A stretch of DNA of 64,000 nt from assembly GCF_030160655.1 (NCBI RefSeq), contig NZ_BSOT01000005.1, positions 744,001-808,000 of the forward strand, written 5' to 3'. Positions 8,434 through 17,149 of the stretch are shown here, one piece after another; within the stretch, counting starts at the first letter, position 1, and every line of letters begins with the position of its first letter. The notes under the pieces are model-generated. The model worked only from the letters and a program-made list of their open reading frames with translations, made no database searches and was not told the origin of the DNA. The stretch comes from Agaribacter marinus (GTDB taxonomy: Bacteria; Pseudomonadota; Gammaproteobacteria; Enterobacterales; Alteromonadaceae). Position numbers and translations under genes: made by a program.

Positions 8434-9060
8434 ATGAGCGGCTGTGGGTGCGACATTGAAATCAAAGACCAAGAACAAAAAAGGGTGTTGTATTGGTTAT
8501 TAGGCATTAATGCAGTGATGTTCGTCGTTGAAATGAGTGTAGGGTTATTGGCTGACTCAACCGCGCTTATTGCAGATTCACTGGATATGCTTGCGGATGC
8601 GGTGGTGTATGGCATTGGTATTTATGCTGTGGGTAAAACCATCATTCACAAAGCAAACGCCGCAAAAATTAGCGGATATTTTCAATTGATTCTAGGCCTC
8701 ATTATTTTATTTGATATTGCTCGTCGTTCGATATTAGGCAGTGACCCCGAGTCATTGTTAATGATTGGGATGGGTTTTGTTGCCCTAATCGCTAACGTTA
8801 TATGTTTGGCAATCATAAGAAAACAGAAGAGCGGCGAAGTACATATGCGAGCGAGTTGGATTTTCTCGGCGAATGACGTTATTGCCAACGTGGGCGTCAT
8901 TGTAGCGGGAGTGACGGTTTATCTATTTGACACTCGCTGGCCTGATTTAGTGATTGGCTTTATTGTTTCAATTATCGTCTTGCGGGGTGCAATCTTAATC
9001 TTAAAAGATGCTAAGCAAGAACTTCGTAATAACAGCGCATCTAATGGAGAAGTTTTATGA
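8434..9060 (+). CDS. Short cation diffusion facilitator (CDF) transporter
   Basis: The 208-residue protein has about six membrane helices. Helix 2 holds LLADSTALIADSLDMLADA, the metal-binding DxxxD pair (residues near 46-50), and helix 5 carries SANDVIANVGVI with another D. The cytosolic C-terminal dimer domain of full CDFs is missing: the protein stops after ILKDAKQELRN. An N-terminal SGCGCDIEI Cys pair could pick up metal. It is the first gene behind the CadR-like operator and overlaps the next gene by 4 bp. Export of Zn/Cd/Co is inferred from family and context. Confidence 0.8.
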   Translation: MSGCGCDIEIKDQEQKRVLYWLLGINAVMFVVEMSVGLLADSTALIADSLDMLADAVVYGIGIYAVGKTIIHKANAAKISGYFQLILGLIILFDIARRSILGSDPESLLMIGMGFVALIANVICLAIIRKQKSGEVHMRASWIFSANDVIANVGVIVAGVTVYLFDTRWPDLVIGFIVSIIVLRGAILILKDAKQELRNNSASNGEVL

Positions 9061-9422
9061 ATTTTACTCAAGCAGCAAAGCCTTACGTAACCCAGAAATT
9101 AAACGAAGCACATAAGTCATTTACAAATAAAGATGATGAGGCTGGATTTACAGCATTGGAAGATGCACATGTGATTGGTCAGCATTCAACTTATCACCAT
9201 ACCCTAGTGCACTATGAAATGCTCAAATTTGGATTAAAACGCAAGGATACTAAAGAAGTCTTTGGGCAACTTTTCAGGCTGATTGGTGCTGTTACCAAAA
9301 CGGCTGTTGGTTTGTTGCCAGAGGGCAATACTGGCGGGGCAAATGTCAGCCCGTTTAAACCCATGCCTATTTCACAAGCAAATAAAGCAATCTTGGATAA
9401 GATTAAACATGCACAGTCATAA
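9057..9422 (+). CDS. DUF3703-family protein
   Basis: This 121-residue soluble protein contains HVIGQHSTYHHTLVHYEMLKFG at about 39-60, a His-rich helix pair typical of the DUF3703 family that accompanies CDF transporters and MerR regulators. The His residues could bind metal, but no function is established to my knowledge. It overlaps the preceding CDF by 4 bp and the following CDF by 14 bp, so all three are translated together. Confidence 0.7.
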   Translation: MNFTQAAKPYVTQKLNEAHKSFTNKDDEAGFTALEDAHVIGQHSTYHHTLVHYEMLKFGLKRKDTKEVFGQLFRLIGAVTKTAVGLLPEGNTGGANVSPFKPMPISQANKAILDKIKHAQS

Positions 9423-10320
9423 TCATTCACATAGCCATACACACTCAGATGGCAATTCAGACGATGCATCAAGGCGCATTGGCTGGGCGTTCTTTTTAAA
9501 TGTGGTGTTCACCATCATCGAGTTTATTGGTGGTTGGCTGACCAACAGCACCGCTATCATGGCAGACGCGGTGCATGACCTCGGCGATAGTTTGTCAATT
9601 GGCACAGCGTGGGGATTGAATAAGCTTAGCGATAAATCAGCTAATAAAACCTTCTCATATGGATATAAGCGCTTTTCTTTATTGGGCGCGTTGATTAACG
9701 GTTTAGTGCTCACGGTAGGCTCTATTTGGATATTGTTTGAAGCGATCCCTCGTTTGGCTGCGCCTGAAATGCCCCAAGTAGAGGGGATGTTAGCCCTATC
9801 TATTTTTGGTATGGCAGTAAACGGTTTCGCCGCTTATAAACTAAGCGAAGGAACGTCGTTAAACGAACGAGTGCTTAATTGGCATTTGCTAGAAGACGTT
9901 CTCGGTTGGGTGGCAGTATTTATTGTATCCGTCGTCTTAATGTTTAAGCCTTGGGCGATTTTAGATCCCATCTTATCCATTGGCTTCACTTTGTTCATCC
10001 TCTTCAATGTGTTTCGTAACCTTAAAGAAACCCTGATGCTATTTTTACAGGCAACGCCAGATGAAGAGCAAATGTCAACAATCCGAAACGACTTGCTTGC
10101 AAACGATAAGGTAAGCGACCTCCATCATTTTCACATTTGGTCTTTAGACGGAGAGCGCAATGTGATGACCGTCCACCTTGTCTTAAAGGGGGAAGTCAGT
10201 GTTGAACACATTCAGTCATTAAAAGAGAGCATACAAAGCTCATTAGCCAAATATCATTTTGAACATACTACAGTAGAGCTGGAATTTGCCGATGAACAAT
10301 GTCGTGACGAAGTGAAATAG
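9409..10320 (+). CDS. czcD: CzcD-like cation diffusion facilitator
   Basis: The start at ATG 9409 gives MHSHNHSHSHTHSDGN, a His-rich metal-catching N-terminus; the longer frame upstream lies inside the DUF3703 gene. The protein has 303 residues and six TM helices. HD metal-site pairs occur in helix 2 (ADAVHDLGDSL) and helix 5 (HLLEDVLGW). A full cytosolic C-terminal domain (DLHHFHIWSLDGERNVMTVHL) is present. This is the standard CzcD layout for Zn/Cd/Co export from cytosol to periplasm, where the CzcCBA pump encoded downstream can expel the ions. Confidence 0.87.
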   Translation: MHSHNHSHSHTHSDGNSDDASRRIGWAFFLNVVFTIIEFIGGWLTNSTAIMADAVHDLGDSLSIGTAWGLNKLSDKSANKTFSYGYKRFSLLGALINGLVLTVGSIWILFEAIPRLAAPEMPQVEGMLALSIFGMAVNGFAAYKLSEGTSLNERVLNWHLLEDVLGWVAVFIVSVVLMFKPWAILDPILSIGFTLFILFNVFRNLKETLMLFLQATPDEEQMSTIRNDLLANDKVSDLHHFHIWSLDGERNVMTVHLVLKGEVSVEHIQSLKESIQSSLAKYHFEHTTVELEFADEQCRDEVK

Positions 10321-10339
10321 GCTTGGTAAACTAGCACTT

Positions 10340-10717
10340 ATGGGAAATTTAAAACGAATAAGTTACATCATGATCTCGCTGATACTCTTTCAGTCGTTTT
10401 CTGCTGTGGCCAATTCATTAGATTTTCATGCAGTAGACACACAACATTTGCAACATGAACATCAGCATTCAGAGCACAATCAAGCTTCAAACGATATTCC
10501 AACTAAAGTGCTTGGTGAGTCAGCAAAAGCTGATCACCATAACCCTGCCGATTGCCATCATTGTGGCCACTGCCACGGTACGCATGCGCAGTGGTTAGGT
10601 CAGCACGACATTAACAATCTACAATCTGTGGTGTCTACCCACAACTTTAATTATTTGGATGCGATCATCGACGCACCCATCAACCGATTACTACGCCCAC
10701 CCAAAACACTATCCTAA
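10340..10717 (+). CDS. Exported His/Cys-rich protein, CzcI-like position
   Basis: The 125-residue protein has a signal peptide (residues 4-24, SFSAVANS), a His-rich stretch (HLQHEHQHSEHN) and ADCHHCGHCHGTHAQW near residues 76-91. It lies just before the czcC gene, the position of czcI in czc operons and of the Cys-rich proteins in the two Cus operons. A periplasmic metal buffer or sensor is inferred. Similarity to characterised CzcI is not certain by eye. Confidence 0.6.
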   Translation: MGNLKRISYIMISLILFQSFSAVANSLDFHAVDTQHLQHEHQHSEHNQASNDIPTKVLGESAKADHHNPADCHHCGHCHGTHAQWLGQHDINNLQSVVSTHNFNYLDAIIDAPINRLLRPPKTLS

Positions 10718-10788
10718 TATCGCTTTCGATAGTGTCTCGCTGAAAAAAAGCGCGTCACTGAATATTGAAAAATTATCAGGATATTCTA

Positions 10789-12216
10789 ATGAAAATGTTT
10801 CATATTTTTGTGCATGCACGCGCCATGGCGTTCGCTTGCATGCTGGGCTTAACATTGAGTCCAATTACCGCACAAGCGGTGCAAACTAGTCGCTATTTAG
10901 ATGAAGGTGATCAAGCGCCCTTGCGAGAAACGCTGAGCCTTGAAGATACAATAAGACTTACACTTGCCAATAATCCAAGTTTGTATGAGTTTGAATTTAG
11001 ACAGCGAGTAATTGACGGTGAATCAAAAACCGCCGTGCTTAAACCCGCGCTGAATGCTGGGATTGAACTAGAGAACTTTATGGGAACCGGCGAGGTGTCG
11101 GGCATTAAGGAGCTCGAAGTCAGTTTGACCTTGTCATCTGTACTACAGCTCAACGACAAGCCTAGTGCAAGATTAGACGTACTCTCTGAGCGTAAAATAC
11201 AACAAGAGGTGGAAAAGAAAATACGCACATTAGATGTCCTTGGAGAGCTGAATCGTCGTTACATCGAAGCACTCGTATTACAGGCCACCTTAGACGTGCA
11301 AAACGACGCAGAGACACTTGCACTCTATACCTATAACGCAGTTTCTAAGCGCGTTGATGCAGGCGCGTCTCCATTGCTAGAGCAAAAACGCGCCCAAGCA
11401 GCGCTAGCCCAAGCAAAACTCGATGTTAAATTAGCCCAAGAAGCTCTTCAATTTGCATTGCGAAGTCTTGCCATCATGTGGGGCGAACAAACGCCCACTT
11501 TTAAGCGTGTGGAAGGTAAGCTTTTTGCGTTTCAAGACATAGGGTCATTCGAGATGCTTTCTGCCGCTATCCAAAGCAGTCCGCATATAGAGTTGTTGGC
11601 AAAACAAAGCCGTGTTCAAGCAGCGCAGCTTAGGTTAGTGCAAGCCAACAATCGAGCTGACATTGAGTGGACAGCGGGTGTTCGACGAATACAAGGTATT
11701 GATGAAACTGCTTTAATAGCGGGGATCAGCGTGCCATTGTTTCAACAAAAACGAAACCTAGGTGAATACGAGGCGCACAAAGCTCGCCTTGATGCAATAG
11801 AGGTGCAAAAACAGAGTAATGTGCGCAGTCTTTTATATTCAGTTAATCAAGCCTTAGGTGAGCACACCCGCGCATTATTAGAGGTTGACGCTATCCAACA
11901 AACTGTCATACCGCCTCTTATAGAAGCTTTGGATTTAGTCGAAAGCGCCTATTTAGATGGCCGGTTTAGCTATTTGGAGTGGGTATCTACTCGACAAGAG
12001 TTCTTAAATACGCGCCTGACATTAATTGAGGCGGCGTCTCAAGTGCACCTAAGCAAAACAGAAATTGAAACGCTAACCGGTCTCGCACTTAAGGCTTCAC
12101 AAAGCAGCACTGCAAAAACGGATACTGCAAAGAGCAGCGCTTCCAAAAAGTTAGCGCACAACATCAATATGCGGCAACCATCAAACATTTCGATAAGAAG
12201 TAACAATCATGAATAA
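10789..12216 (+). CDS. czcC: CzcC-type outer-membrane efflux protein
   Basis: The start at ATG 10789 follows ATCAGGA; a TTG at 10765 is in frame but less likely. The 475-residue protein has a signal peptide ending near SPITAQA. It then shows TolC/CzcC repeats such as LSLEDTIRLTLANNPSLYEFE and AQAALAQAKLDVKLAQEAL. The C-terminal 40 residues are Ser/Thr/Ala/Lys-rich and probably disordered. It would be the outer-membrane channel of the divalent-cation pump and overlaps czcB by 8 bp. Confidence 0.83.
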   Translation: MKMFHIFVHARAMAFACMLGLTLSPITAQAVQTSRYLDEGDQAPLRETLSLEDTIRLTLANNPSLYEFEFRQRVIDGESKTAVLKPALNAGIELENFMGTGEVSGIKELEVSLTLSSVLQLNDKPSARLDVLSERKIQQEVEKKIRTLDVLGELNRRYIEALVLQATLDVQNDAETLALYTYNAVSKRVDAGASPLLEQKRAQAALAQAKLDVKLAQEALQFALRSLAIMWGEQTPTFKRVEGKLFAFQDIGSFEMLSAAIQSSPHIELLAKQSRVQAAQLRLVQANNRADIEWTAGVRRIQGIDETALIAGISVPLFQQKRNLGEYEAHKARLDAIEVQKQSNVRSLLYSVNQALGEHTRALLEVDAIQQTVIPPLIEALDLVESAYLDGRFSYLEWVSTRQEFLNTRLTLIEAASQVHLSKTEIETLTGLALKASQSSTAKTDTAKSSASKKLAHNINMRQPSNISIRSNNHE

Positions 12217-13156
12217 ATTTACTCAATTAAAAACATTCACAATATTAAAAGTACTCGTTTTAAGCGTCACGCTAATGATGATACATGGGACGGTGAGCGG
12301 CGGAGACAAACATGCAGACGGTGATTCTCATGAGGATGATAAACACGCAGGTGAAGTGATTACGATGAGCGACGAGACTGCTGTGCAAAATGGCATTACC
12401 ACCACAAATGTCATTGCTGGCGACATTGCACTCTCGACCACGCTTTATGGCCGAATAAGTGCAGATCCTGCTTCTTTGAGTCATATCAGGGCGCGTTTTG
12501 ACGGTGTGATCAAAGATGTCAAAGTCAACATTGGCGACACAGTTAAAAAAGGAGATATTTTAGCGGTCGTAGAGTCAAATGAGAGTTTAAAAAGCTACTC
12601 AATTACATCTCCATTTGATGGCAACGTAATAGCGCGGCATGCCAACAATGGTGAGTTATCAAACGGACAAGTACTATTTTCCTTAGCCAACTACAAGGAT
12701 GTGTGGGCACAGTTAACCGTGTTCTCGCAGCACCTCGGCCAAATTGAAGTTGGGCAAGCTGTTGAATTAAGGCATGCAAACTTTGAACAGCTATCTGAAA
12801 TTGCCTACCTTACGCCATCTGCCGATAGTAGTCCGCATTCGCTTGCCAATGTCACTGTTGACAATAGCAGTGGCTATTGGCCATTAGGCACTTTGGTAAA
12901 AGCACAGGTAACGACAGCCACCAAGGCCGTGAGTCATATGGTGCCTGTGACTGCCATTCAAGAGTATGAAGACAAGCAAGTGGTATTTGTTAACAATGAT
13001 AATGAATATAAACCACGCCCCGTGCAGCTCGGTGTAACTGATGGTCGCTATATTGAAGTCATAAGCGGCATTGAAATAGGTGAGCGTGTGGTGGCTACCA
13101 ATAGTTACCTGATCAAAGCAGATCTGGAAAAATCGGAGGCCGGTCATGACCATTAA
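12209..13156 (+). CDS. czcB: CzcB-type periplasmic adaptor (short)
   Basis: The 315-residue protein has a hydrophobic N-terminus (ILKVLVLSVTLMMIHGTVSG), then a His/Asp-rich metal-catching strip (KHADGDSHEDDKHAGE). The membrane-fusion core follows: lipoyl half-motifs HIRARFDGVIKDVKVNIGD and ITSPFDGNVIARH, and beta-barrel PVTAIQEYEDKQVVFV. It has no HMBD or CusF-like tail, unlike the Cus adaptors here, and is shorter than CzcB of Cupriavidus. It links CzcA to CzcC. Confidence 0.85.
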   Translation: MNKFTQLKTFTILKVLVLSVTLMMIHGTVSGGDKHADGDSHEDDKHAGEVITMSDETAVQNGITTTNVIAGDIALSTTLYGRISADPASLSHIRARFDGVIKDVKVNIGDTVKKGDILAVVESNESLKSYSITSPFDGNVIARHANNGELSNGQVLFSLANYKDVWAQLTVFSQHLGQIEVGQAVELRHANFEQLSEIAYLTPSADSSPHSLANVTVDNSSGYWPLGTLVKAQVTTATKAVSHMVPVTAIQEYEDKQVVFVNNDNEYKPRPVQLGVTDGRYIEVISGIEIGERVVATNSYLIKADLEKSEAGHDH

Positions 13157-13216
13157 TGCCTCAATACAACCCGAATATACATGTTTGCTACTGCAAGGTT
13201 TTAAGGGAGGCTTAAC

Positions 13217-16200
13217 ATGCTAGCTTCCATTATTCGCACTGCAATAGACAGGCGCGGTATATTTTTGATGCTGAGTTTTTTAGTCATTGGTTTTGGCTTA
13301 TTTAGTTATCAAAAGCTGCCCATTGACGCCGTACCCGATATCACCAATGTCCAAGTTCAAATAAATACACAAGCAACTGGTTATTCGCCGCTTGAAACTG
13401 AACAACGCATCACCTTTTTGGTAGAAAACGCCTTAGCGGGTTTGCCAAACTTGGATTATACCCGTTCACTATCTCGTTATGGCTTGTCACAAGTTACCGC
13501 CGTATTTGAAGAAGGCACCGACCTGTATTTTGCCAGAAACCTCATTAATGAGCGGATAGGCATTATCAAAAGTCAGTTACCTGAGGGTATCGAGCCAGAA
13601 ATGGGGCCGATTGCCACGGGTTTGGGTGAAATCTACATGTACACACTCAGCGCTGAGCCAGGTACATTGACGACTGACGGCAGAGACTTTGATGCGATGG
13701 CACTAAGAGAGATGCATGACTGGGTGGTGAAACCTCAACTCGCTTTAGTAAAAGGTATTACAGAGGTTAATGCTATTGGTGGATTCACCAAGCAATATCA
13801 TGTGAATCCTGATCCTCAACGTATGCTTAATTATGGTGTGAGCACTGACGATCTGCTGCGGGCATTGGCGCGAAACAATGCCAACCAAGGTGCCGGATAT
13901 ATCGAACGTAACGGTCAACAAATACTGGTACGCTCTCAAGCACAGCTGGCCACAATTGAAGATATAGGTAATGTAGTGGTGTCACTTACTAACCAATCTC
14001 CAGTGACCGTCAACGATATTGCCGAGGTGGCTATTGGCAAAGAGCTTCGAACGGGAGCTGCGACACGAGAGGGTAAGGAAACTGTCTTAGGCACTGCTAT
14101 GATGCTCATTGGTGAAAATAGTCGTACTGTGGCCTTGGCAGTGGCTGACAAAGTGGACGAAATTCAAGCTAGCTTGCCCGAAGGTGTAATAATAGAAACC
14201 GTTTACGATAGGACAGCGCTGGTAGATAAAGCCATCAATACCGTGCGTAAAAACCTTGTTGAGGGCGCATTACTGGTAATCGTGGTGTTGTTTCTTCTAC
14301 TTGGCAATATAAGAGCCGCCATCATTACCGCCGCTGTGATACCGCTCGCTATGCTCGCCACAATAACGGGGATGGTGCAAACAGGCGTAAGCGCAAATTT
14401 AATGAGCTTAGGGGCGCTAGATTTCGGGTTAATTGTAGATGGTGCGGTTATTATCGTTGAAAACTGCGTTAGACGCTTAAGTGAAGCACAGCGGCGAACT
14501 GGCGCGATGCTGCCCATCAAGGAAAGACTTGAAGTCGTGTATGAGGCAACCAATGAGGTGATCCGTCCAAGTTTATTCGGCGTGATGATTATTACTATTG
14601 TGTATATCCCTATTTTCAGTTTAACAGGGGTAGAAGGTAAGATGTTTCACCCGATGGCGGCCACCGTCATCTTGGCATTACTTGCCGCGATGGTGTTCTC
14701 AATCACTATTGTGCCAGCAGCCGTTGCGATGTTTATGTCGGGTAAAGTCAGTGAAAAAGAGAGTCCAATCATAGTAGGGGCGAAATCAGTGTATCGTCCT
14801 GTTCTGTTATGGGCGCTGAAACTACGTTGGTTAGTAATAGGCTTAGCGACATTACTGGTTATTGTGAGCGTTTGGTTAAGCATGCGTCTTGGCTCTGAAT
14901 TTATTCCACAGCTTGATGAGGGTGATATTGCCTTGCACGCTATGCGAGTGCCCGGCACTGGCATTGAACAAGCCGTGGATATGCAAAAAAGGCTTGAAGA
15001 CGTCATTTTGCAGTACCCACAAGTGAGCACTGTCTTTGCTAAAACCGGCACGGCAGAAGTTGCCACAGATGCGATGCCGCCTAATGTTACCGATACGTTT
15101 GTGATGTTGAAACCTATCGACCAATGGCCAGATCCTACTTTATCTAAAGCCGAATTTGTCGAGCAAATGGAGCGTGAACTTCAAAGCGTGCCCGGCAATA
15201 ATTACGAGTTTACTCAACCTATACAAATGCGGTTTAACGAATTAATTAGTGGCGTTAGAGCCGACTTAGGTATAAAAATTTATGGTGACGATTTAGATAA
15301 ACTGCGCGATTCGGCCGGTGATATATTAGCGGTACTGCAAGATATACCCGGCGCTGCGGATGCACGCGTTGAGCAAGTTGATGAGATTCCTATCTTTACC
15401 GTGAACCCCAAGCCTTATGCTTTAGCGCGTTATAATTTGGACGTTACTGATTTGCAAATATGGTTAAGCGCATCGATTCGCGGCAAAGAAGCAGGCTTGA
15501 TATTCGAGGGCGACAGGCGATTCGAGATGGTCGTTCGCTACTCAGAGGATATTCGCAATAATCTTGATACGCTAGGCAGCATAGCTATTATGACAGGGAC
15601 TGGTGATTATGTGCCTATAGCAGAGGTTGCAACACTTGAATATGCCAGTATACCCAGTCAAATCAGCCGAGAAAACGCCAAGCGCCGTATTGTGGTAACG
15701 GCGAATGTAAGAGAGCGCGACCTAGGCTCGTTTGTCACTGAAGCAAAAATGCAGATAGCAGAAAATGTCGCATTACCAAGTGGGTATTGGGTGGACTATG
15801 GCGGCACGTTCGAACAGCTTGAAAGTGCGAGTCAGCGATTGAGCCTTGTTGTCCCAGCGACGCTATTCTTAATTCTTGCATTGCTAGTCATAGCCTTTGG
15901 CTCCGTGAAAGATGCATTGATAATTTTCACCGGTGTGCCTTTAGCATTAACAGGTGGCGTTTTTGCGCTATGGGTAAGAGACATGCCCTTGTCTATATCA
16001 GCAGGCGTTGGTTTTATTGCGCTGTCTGGCATTGCTGTGCTTAACGGTTTAGTTATGTTGTCGTTTATCCGTCAAAGGCTGGAAGAGACAGGAGAGTTAA
16101 TTAACGCTATTGTTGATGGTGCATTAACGCGTTTGCGGCCGGTACTGATGACGGCATTGGTTGCAAGCCTTGGTTTTGTGCCGATGGCGCTGAATGTAGG

Positions 16201-16324
16201 GACGGGAGCAGAGGTACAACGTCCGTTAGCGACGGTAGTTATTGGCGGGATAATATCTTCTACCTTACTTACATTAATAGTTTTACCTGTTTTATACCGA
16301 CTTGTGCACAGCAGGAAGAATTAG
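13217..16324 (+). CDS. czcA: CzcA-type heavy-metal RND pump (Zn/Co/Cd)
   Basis: The 1035-residue protein has the twelve-helix RND layout. TM4 contains LGALDFGLIVDGAVIIVEN, the HME1 signature with two Asp and one Glu that marks Zn/Co/Cd pumps, unlike the GGIAIAIGAM motif of the two CusA proteins in this window. The start ATG 13217 follows GGGAGG. It is preceded by a 60 bp gap after czcB and followed by a strong hairpin, so it ends the operon. Sub-family assignment is confident; the exact metal range is not. Confidence 0.92.
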   Translation: MLASIIRTAIDRRGIFLMLSFLVIGFGLFSYQKLPIDAVPDITNVQVQINTQATGYSPLETEQRITFLVENALAGLPNLDYTRSLSRYGLSQVTAVFEEGTDLYFARNLINERIGIIKSQLPEGIEPEMGPIATGLGEIYMYTLSAEPGTLTTDGRDFDAMALREMHDWVVKPQLALVKGITEVNAIGGFTKQYHVNPDPQRMLNYGVSTDDLLRALARNNANQGAGYIERNGQQILVRSQAQLATIEDIGNVVVSLTNQSPVTVNDIAEVAIGKELRTGAATREGKETVLGTAMMLIGENSRTVALAVADKVDEIQASLPEGVIIETVYDRTALVDKAINTVRKNLVEGALLVIVVLFLLLGNIRAAIITAAVIPLAMLATITGMVQTGVSANLMSLGALDFGLIVDGAVIIVENCVRRLSEAQRRTGAMLPIKERLEVVYEATNEVIRPSLFGVMIITIVYIPIFSLTGVEGKMFHPMAATVILALLAAMVFSITIVPAAVAMFMSGKVSEKESPIIVGAKSVYRPVLLWALKLRWLVIGLATLLVIVSVWLSMRLGSEFIPQLDEGDIALHAMRVPGTGIEQAVDMQKRLEDVILQYPQVSTVFAKTGTAEVATDAMPPNVTDTFVMLKPIDQWPDPTLSKAEFVEQMERELQSVPGNNYEFTQPIQMRFNELISGVRADLGIKIYGDDLDKLRDSAGDILAVLQDIPGAADARVEQVDEIPIFTVNPKPYALARYNLDVTDLQIWLSASIRGKEAGLIFEGDRRFEMVVRYSEDIRNNLDTLGSIAIMTGTGDYVPIAEVATLEYASIPSQISRENAKRRIVVTANVRERDLGSFVTEAKMQIAENVALPSGYWVDYGGTFEQLESASQRLSLVVPATLFLILALLVIAFGSVKDALIIFTGVPLALTGGVFALWVRDMPLSISAGVGFIALSGIAVLNGLVMLSFIRQRLEETGELINAIVDGALTRLRPVLMTALVASLGFVPMALNVGTGAEVQRPLATVVIGGIISSTLLTLIVLPVLYRLVHSRKN

Positions 16325-16330
16325 CCACAT

Positions 16331-16364
16331 TTGGGGCATTAGCCGTTGTTAGTTAATGCCCCAA
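16331..16364 (+). terminator. Rho-independent-type terminator after czcA
   Basis: TTGGGGCATTA pairs perfectly with TAATGCCCCAA (11 bp stem, 12 nt loop) and is followed by TTTCACTTATT. Confidence 0.75.
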
Positions 16365-16399
16365 TTTCACTTATTACACTTAAACGTCATCAATATGTG

Positions 16400-16430
16400 T
16401 TGACCCTATATTAAGTATAGACTTTATAAT
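16400..16430 (+). promoter_or_regulatory. MerR-type operator/promoter upstream of the methyltransferase-like gene
   Basis: -35 TTGACC at 16400-16405, perfect -10 TATAAT at 16425-16430, 19 bp spacer. The spacer core CTATATTAAGTATAG differs at only two positions from CTATACCAAGTATAG of the CDF-czc operator at 8378, so the regulator encoded at 7936-8352 probably binds both. Confidence 0.78.
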
Positions 16431-16463
16431 CATATTTTTATGATATGACTAATAAGGGTAGGT

Positions 16464-17048
16464 ATGATTTCTCTCGTGTTGATAAGTGCTTTTATATTGC
16501 TTGCAGTAGTTGCTCGAAGCTTTGTGCAATATAAAAGGAATGGGGATTTTGGCATTAGAGCAGCCTCGCTGAGCGCTCCGATGATAGAGATTTTGCCCGG
16601 TACTATTTTTGTGATTACATTTTGCCTAGCGTTTGGTGTAGTAGTCATGGGTTATTTAGGACAAGTGACCCCTTTCTTTGTTGCTTCTTTGCCGTTTCAA
16701 TCTTTGGGTTTCGTGATCGGGACTTGTGGAATACTCGTCACGCTCTTATCTCAAATCCAAATGGGTGATTCATGGCGAATTGGTGTCGACAAGAAAGAAA
16801 CGACGACGCTCATTACGCATGGTATTTATGCAAAGTCTAGAAACCCGATTTATTTCGGGATTTTTATATTTTGGCTGGGGTTGTGTCTCACATTCCCACA
16901 TCTACTGCTATGGGCTTGCGCATTAATATGCTGGATTTGCATTGAACTGATTGTTCGAGAAATTGAAGAGCCATATTTAATAGAAGCCCATGGGGATGAG
17001 TTTCAAAAGTATATGCGAGAGACTAATCGATACATACCTAAGTTATGA
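16464..17048 (+). CDS. Isoprenylcysteine carboxyl methyltransferase-like membrane protein
   Basis: The 194-residue protein has four to five membrane helices. It shows the ICMT/PEMT signature in its second half: MGDSWRIGVDKKE, LITHGIYAKSRNPIYFG and EEPYLIEAHGDEFQKYM, where the RNP and EE/H residues form the SAM and lipid site. Bacterial members are of mostly unknown substrate and are often found in metal-resistance clusters. The MerR-type promoter in front places it in the metal response. Methylation of a lipid or thiol is possible but not shown. Confidence 0.78.
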   Translation: MISLVLISAFILLAVVARSFVQYKRNGDFGIRAASLSAPMIEILPGTIFVITFCLAFGVVVMGYLGQVTPFFVASLPFQSLGFVIGTCGILVTLLSQIQMGDSWRIGVDKKETTTLITHGIYAKSRNPIYFGIFIFWLGLCLTFPHLLLWACALICWICIELIVREIEEPYLIEAHGDEFQKYMRETNRYIPKL

Positions 17049-17113
17049 CGTTCGTTTAATTTTTACAAGTCTACGATGTGAGACTTGATTTATAAAAACT
17101 GAGCACCAATGTA

Positions 17114-17133
17114 TACTGTATATATTATCAGTA
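17114..17133 (+). promoter_or_regulatory. LexA (SOS) box in front of the Argonaute operon
   Basis: The 20-mer TACTGTATATATTATCAGTA has CTG-N10-CAG with perfect TACTG and CAGTA outer halves. It matches the gammaproteobacterial LexA consensus (TACTG, alternating TA, CAGTA) at about 17 of 20 positions. It ends 16 bp before the ATG at 17150 and overlaps the likely -10 (TATACT, 17112-17117), so LexA binding should block transcription until DNA damage. Confidence 0.75.
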
Positions 17134-17149
17134 GGGTAGAGGGAGTCAC

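Noticed and set aside
14647-15066. Long antisense open frames inside czcA and the cusA genes.
   Set aside because: They mirror codon structure of the RND genes, have no ribosome sites and resemble no family.
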